From NCBI GenBank assembly GCA_036345935.2, contig JADWOT020000006.1, positions 20,662,967 through 20,726,966 of the forward strand: DNA of 64,000 nucleotides, in the 5' to 3' direction. The translations under genes were made by a program, and so were the position numbers. Positions 59,706 through 64,000 of this stretch are shown here, piece after piece. The notes below the pieces were generated by a model, which saw nothing but the letters and a program-made list of their open reading frames with translations, was not told the DNA's origin and searched no databases. The stretch comes from Taenia hydatigena (Eukaryota > Platyhelminthes > Cestoda > Cyclophyllidea > Taeniidae). Numbering within the stretch: position 1 is the stretch's first letter; the number at the start of each line of letters is the position of its first letter.

Positions 59706-61180
59706 AATGTGGTATTATCCCCTTAATTTTCCCCCTCCTACTGACTGATGTTTGCTTTAAAAGCAGTATTGAAAATGAAATGCTTTTAAGCCCCCCTGGT
59801 ACATGCATTGCTAAAGACCCCGTGTGTCACTATCACTGTCATTTGCGCGACAATTCAATTGACGTCTCTCAGCTGTCTTATTGGTGGACTTTGTGCTACA
59901 GTCTCTCGCCAGTGCGCGTGGCCAGACATGTGACGTTATCCAACCTGTGTAGATGTGTGTTTGGGCACATCAGCTCTCGTCTTTGGCATTATCTCGTCCA
60001 CAAAATTGCTTCTTGACACGTATTTGTTGCGCTTCTTTTGCAGTGCGTCTAGTCAATTCCATTCTGAATGTTTTCACCTCCGGGAAGCTTGATAATTTTG
60101 TTGTAAATGCTTTATCTCCAACACAATTTTAGGATTGGCATCACTGGGTCGATGGGCCACGTCTCTGATGTCGATGCGTCACCTACTGACCTGACGGTTG
60201 TGCTCCCCCTACGTTACGGCGTTCTACTTAAGGATTGTCCCAGTCGCTGATTCGGAACTAGTTACCTCCCCTTCGTGTTCACGAAATATTGTGGTTAGAT
60301 CAATCCGACACCTTTTCGGTGATGCGAGTCGTCAATTTTATTTTCAGGCCTCTACTTATGAACGAACGGGCTATTTTCAGTACTTTTTCGTTTACCGCGT
60401 ACAAAAAACGAATGTGTTTATTGTAATCCTGGCAGGGCCAACGCGGGTGGAATTTCACGCGCACTGAGGTGAGGTAGTGTAATGATGTGGGATGCGTTTA
60501 GGAAGTTCTGGCTTTGAGTCTGGTCTACCAGGAGTTGTATCTTCACTGTTTTTCAATTTACTAGACTTTAGTCCTGTGGTTTTTGAACAGTGTGTGAATG
60601 AGCGCTGAATGTGTACTCCGCATCAATGTCCCAACTTCGTCTTCTTGGCCGGCATTTTCAATTGCTCTGGATAAGCAGTCAAATGAACGAAAGTGAATTC
60701 ATTGTCGTTTGCGTCAAATCTCTCCACTATGCTGCGATTACGCATCATGCAAAGCAACTTTTCACGCCTAGAATGAAACAAATGTGCAAACTGGTGATTC
60801 AGAGGCTTTAAGCCTAGTCTCTACTGCATCATGCGTGTGGGCGAAGCAAGTACCTTATTTATTATAGGTAGGAGTATTCTTTTAGTTTATCTTTTTTGGC
60901 GTTCGCTGATTTTTTGCTGAAATCATATGTAAGTGGCTTGAGCATGAACGTGTTGGGGATCATCTAATTTATATTGTCTTATTGGAAGGTTTGTTAATTT
61001 TACACCCAAGTGTGATTTTTTGGGTCTTTGGTCCTCTCGTTGAAACAACAAGTGGGCAGATTTCATCCGTGTTGTAGCGTGGTTATTTTCCAAAAGGTTT
61101 CAAGAGATAATCATGAAATCTGGCAAACGGGGAGACAATTAGAGACGTTTTCTGTTTAGTTGGGTTGTGGCGTTAGCTAG
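59706..61180. other. No gene recognised
   Basis: Only short frames (up to 89 codons) with no motif. Directly after it, at 61170-61232, lies a possible exon between TTAGCTAG and GTAAGTGG reading WGVVHWGDCGASMPYQDWER, which may be an upstream exon of the gene ending at 62533. Confidence 0.4.
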
Positions 61181-61773
61181 GGTGGGGCGTGGTGCACTGG
61201 GGAGACTGCGGCGCCTCCATGCCCTACCAGGACTGGGAGCGCGTAAGTGGAAACACCACCGTTAGAGAGGCAGAAGATTGTGTGACCAAGTAAATTTTTG
61301 CATAACTCAAGGATGCATAATGCTATACAGGAGAGTAATCAAAAATTTGTTGTGGCAACCCGTGTTGTATGTGCTCAAAAATGCGATGAAAGGTTCTTCT
61401 TGATAAACAAATGAAGTATGGGAAGTCAGTAGCTCATGCGCATGTACTGTAGTGATTAAAGAATTTTTTTCAATTGTAGCTTGTGCTACATGGGCAATTA
61501 TAGCTCCGCAAATCGTACTTCCGCTCTGCCGCATATGCTTCCGATCACTAATAGCCTCAGCTTTTCTGCATCTTAACAATGTTGTGATCTTCCATAATGC
61601 TTTAGGTTATCAACATTTTTGGGAAGATTCTTGACTGGCTGCGCCTCAAATAGCCTTGCGTGAAACACCAGTTGTTTTTTTTGCTTCTCCGCTGTCGCGC
61701 CTCCATGGCACGGAATGGCTCAGTACTTGGAGACGATTGAGGCAAATGCTGAGCTCTAAGCCACCCGTGCAAG

Positions 61774-61925
61774 GTCCCAACTGCAACGAACGGAAAGCGA
61801 CTTCATTGAAGCAGATAAATATCTGCTACACCATATTGTTTTGCCTTATCAGACGTTCCGTAATAAATGTGATCCAAGTCTGTTATTGCACAGGAGTTGG
61901 GAGCCGCGTCATGTTCGTCTGAAGT
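61774..61925 (+). CDS. Possible exon of the gene ending at 62533
   Basis: After CCCGTGCAAG an open stretch reads SQLQRTESDFIEADKYLLHH and IVLPYQTFRNKCDPSLLLHR before a TAA at about 61923-61925. It looks protein-like, and the same frame upstream (HGMAQYLETIEANAEL) is also plausible but separated by a TAA. Splice boundaries could not be fixed, so the link to the exons downstream is an inference. Confidence 0.3.
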
Positions 61926-62145
61926 AATTGTTCGAAGGAACAATTGGTGTTCCTGATTTGGAAGTGTCTCAGCTACTTACATTTCCGGTCGTGAGTGTTT
62001 GTTTACTGGCGCCCCCACGTATTAGTCATCACTGGTATTGCCAAGGCTCTGAGTGGTTCCTTTTGCCTTGGGTTTCATATAATTTACGGTATTTAATTCT
62101 ATGCTATTATTAAAGACCGGATCAACTTGTGCTCGTTGTTCGCAG

Positions 62146-62533
62146 CGCTAACGAATGGCTCCCGACTAGGGGCAGTGATATCCAAGTGTGTGGTTGAACA
62201 TCGAGTCTTGGTGAGCTACGGTGTTAAAATGATTCCCTTTATTAATTCAACCGCTGCACTATCCACGACTACTGCCCATGGGCGAATGCAGGCGGTTTCG
62301 GCTCCACTTGCACACACGCCAAGGATTGTACAGGATACAGAGAGGGAAGAGTTCACCTTTTTCGTTCCCTTTTAATCACTTTTTTTGCACTGAATAAGTC
62401 TTCCATTCTCTCGCAGTTCCTTAAAGGTTGTGAACATGTCGATCACTACGAAGGCGTTTTCATCGTCTGCATAAACGGACCTGTCCATAGACTGAAAAGA
62501 GAGGAAATGGAGAGAGCTCTGAGGACATTTTAA
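62146..62533 (+). CDS. Unrecognised protein, last two exons
   Basis: Exon 62146-62210 follows the acceptor GTTGTTCGCAG and ends at the donor GTGAGC. Exon 62417-62533 follows a pyrimidine-rich acceptor (TTCTCTCGCAG). They join in phase to LTNGSRLGAVISKCVVEHRV, then LFLKGCEHVDHYEGVFIVCI and NGPVHRLKREEMERALRTF before the stop. The upstream exon must end in phase 1; none of the candidate upstream exons was fixed with confidence. I do not recognise the family. Confidence 0.5.
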
Positions 62534-63639
62534 CTCAGGCTAGTCGGTCCGCCCAAACAGTCATTTGTCTTACTTTAAGTCCTCATTCGTCCATGTAATT
62601 GTTGCTGTTCAACTTATCGACCGAAGGGAAAAAGGAGTCAGCTACTTTTCAGCTTATAAAATGAGGATAGAGTTTTAGTTTTAGTCAGTCTTGTTTGCAA
62701 TAATGGCAAATTACGTGGTACCCAACTCACGCTTATGGCGTCCACGTGGATCCGTAGTGGATTGCTTATGTATAACGTGCAGACATGCAGTTTATGTTCA
62801 GAGTTGCGGAAGTTGGTATCTCCGAGTAGATGGAAGTTATAAATGTCAAACACGAACTGAATGATTACCTACTTAAGGCCTTCTGTGTAGCACGATGTCG
62901 TCAATGCGAAGTTTTGATCTGTAGGTTTGCAACTTGATTCAGTAGCTCAGTTTCTTGATTAATATTGCGAATTCTGTCCTCGAGAATTCATTAAAATCAA
63001 CGTGTAACACGTTAGTGTGGGGGTGTAGAACAGAACGGCTGATATGCATGGACATGCCAACTAGACGTTGCAGAGCGCCTTGATGCCCGTCAAAAATTAA
63101 ACACCACTTATGTAGTGCTAGTAGCAATAATTAAACATGAAGCAAGCTCACCAGAAGCACCACGAAGTCAAGCGGTTTGAGTGGATTGACTAAATACTTG
63201 AAGAGAAGCTCATGCAAAAGTTTTTGACCTCAAAGTAGGCAAATTTATCCCAGAATAGTTCGTCCTCCCTTAACACCAAAGCTTCATGGGTTCTGGTTAT
63301 CAGGAGGAACAATAGTCAATTAATAAAGCTCCGCCTTGGAATAAACCATTAGCGATTCCATTGAGAAGTCATCCATTTCACCTTTATCGCACTTACCAAC
63401 TGACCAATCATGGCGCGCTTTCGCGGAGAAGATGATCGACTGTGGTAGCAAGAAGTTCAAAGGCGCCACTAATTTGCATCAGTGACTTGCACCATGCATA
63501 AACAATTTCGCAAATACGAATATTGCATCAAATAACAATATTTGTGTGACAGTTGCATCCTATTTTAGTGTAAGTTGTAATATTTGATAACCAGAGCAAT
63601 AAGTGGTGATTAACAAATGCAAAGGGTAGGAACATAGTT
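62534..63639. other. No gene recognised
   Basis: Short unconnected frames only (up to 71 codons). No RNA gene or repeat was identified before the repeat copy that follows. Confidence 0.5.
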
Positions 63640-63835
63640 TTCAAGGACTGTTCTGTAGCGTCCCAAGGCTTCCTTGAAGGCAAAAGAAGGCACAACATTG
63701 GGCAGAATATCCATTGAATAAACAGAGGAAACGGAGCTGCTGGCATGGCCCGAAGGCCAGCCCACGCAGCTATGACAATATGGTCACCTAAGTCACCGAA
63801 ACCAGCCGTCATAACAAACAAATTATTACCGTTCC
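63640..63835 (+). repeat. LTR-like interspersed repeat copy
   Basis: Begins TGTAGCGTCCCAAGGCTTCC, continues GAAGGCAAAAGAAGGCAC and CCCGAAGGCCAGCCCACGCA, and ends near GTCACCGAAACCAGCCGTCA. Blocks and order match 48.06-48.20 kb in the same orientation and the 37.4- and 38.1-kb copies in reverse. Confidence 0.7.
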
Positions 63836-64000
63836 ATGTGATTAAATACCTCGGAGCATTGGAGCAAATGCATGATGCAAATTAACACGCTCATTTTAGT
63901 CACTCAAGTGAAAATATCTGTGAAAAATCCAAAAGCACGATTTGCACGGTACCTCATCTTCGTGGCAAAAGAGGTTACTTCGGGCATTATTCTCCATCGG

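Noticed and set aside
1..64000. CRISPR arrays, operons, bacterial promoters
   Set aside because: Intron-containing genes show this is eukaryotic nuclear DNA; no spaced identical repeats of CRISPR type were seen.

Overview
This window is eukaryotic nuclear DNA. Its real genes are split by introns, several only 32-41 bp long, with standard GT..AG ends. Compact multi-exon housekeeping genes, mini-introns, moderate GC, Ty3/Gypsy remnants and small secreted proteins with GPI-type tails best fit a parasitic flatworm, most likely a tapeworm (cestode). That taxon is an inference from gene structure, not a database result. One assembly gap (100 N) lies at 4417-4516.

Left part (1-36 kb) is gene-poor and accessory. 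From 1 to about 11.6 kb I see no convincing gene, only a long (TCAG)n microsatellite. Between 11.6 and 31.1 kb there is a large, diverged direct duplication (about 12.83-18.09 kb matches about 24.49-31.13 kb). Each half is preceded by a second, nearly identical ~945-bp repeat (11630-12574 and 22141-23087). Inside the duplication sits a pair of paralogous minus-strand genes. They share a TATA box, a signal peptide and a GPI-type tail, but their cores are unrelated: a glycine-rich 12-bp tandem repeat in the right copy and a short proline/acidic IFLDG repeat in the left copy, whose GPI tail has been cut off by a stop codon and a 1-bp deletion. A mucin-like exon (16.5 kb) and a 79-residue secreted protein gene (35.9 kb) have the same surface-protein character.

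Middle part (39-51 kb) is a tight cluster of conserved genes. UBLCP1 (nuclear proteasome/CTD phosphatase, +) is followed by a Twinkle-type mitochondrial DNA helicase (-) that carries only the helicase half. SGF29 (SAGA/ATAC reader of H3K4me3, +) is complete at 292 residues, and an unrecognised two-exon gene end (-) converges on it. PHAX (snRNA export adaptor, +) is complete at 262 residues, with a possible 65-residue divergent gene upstream. All were assembled exon by exon with matching splice phases.

Right part (52-64 kb) holds a decayed Ty3/Gypsy retrotransposon (about 52.57-55.46 kb), a multi-exon single-pass membrane protein of unknown family (56.65-59.71 kb), the last exons of another unrecognised gene (62.15-62.53 kb) and LTR-like interspersed repeats. 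Copies of that repeat family also lie at 34, 37.5, 38.1, 47.8, 48.1, 52.4 and 63.7 kb. The candidate for something new is the rapidly rebuilt GPI-surface-protein locus at 11.6-31 kb.
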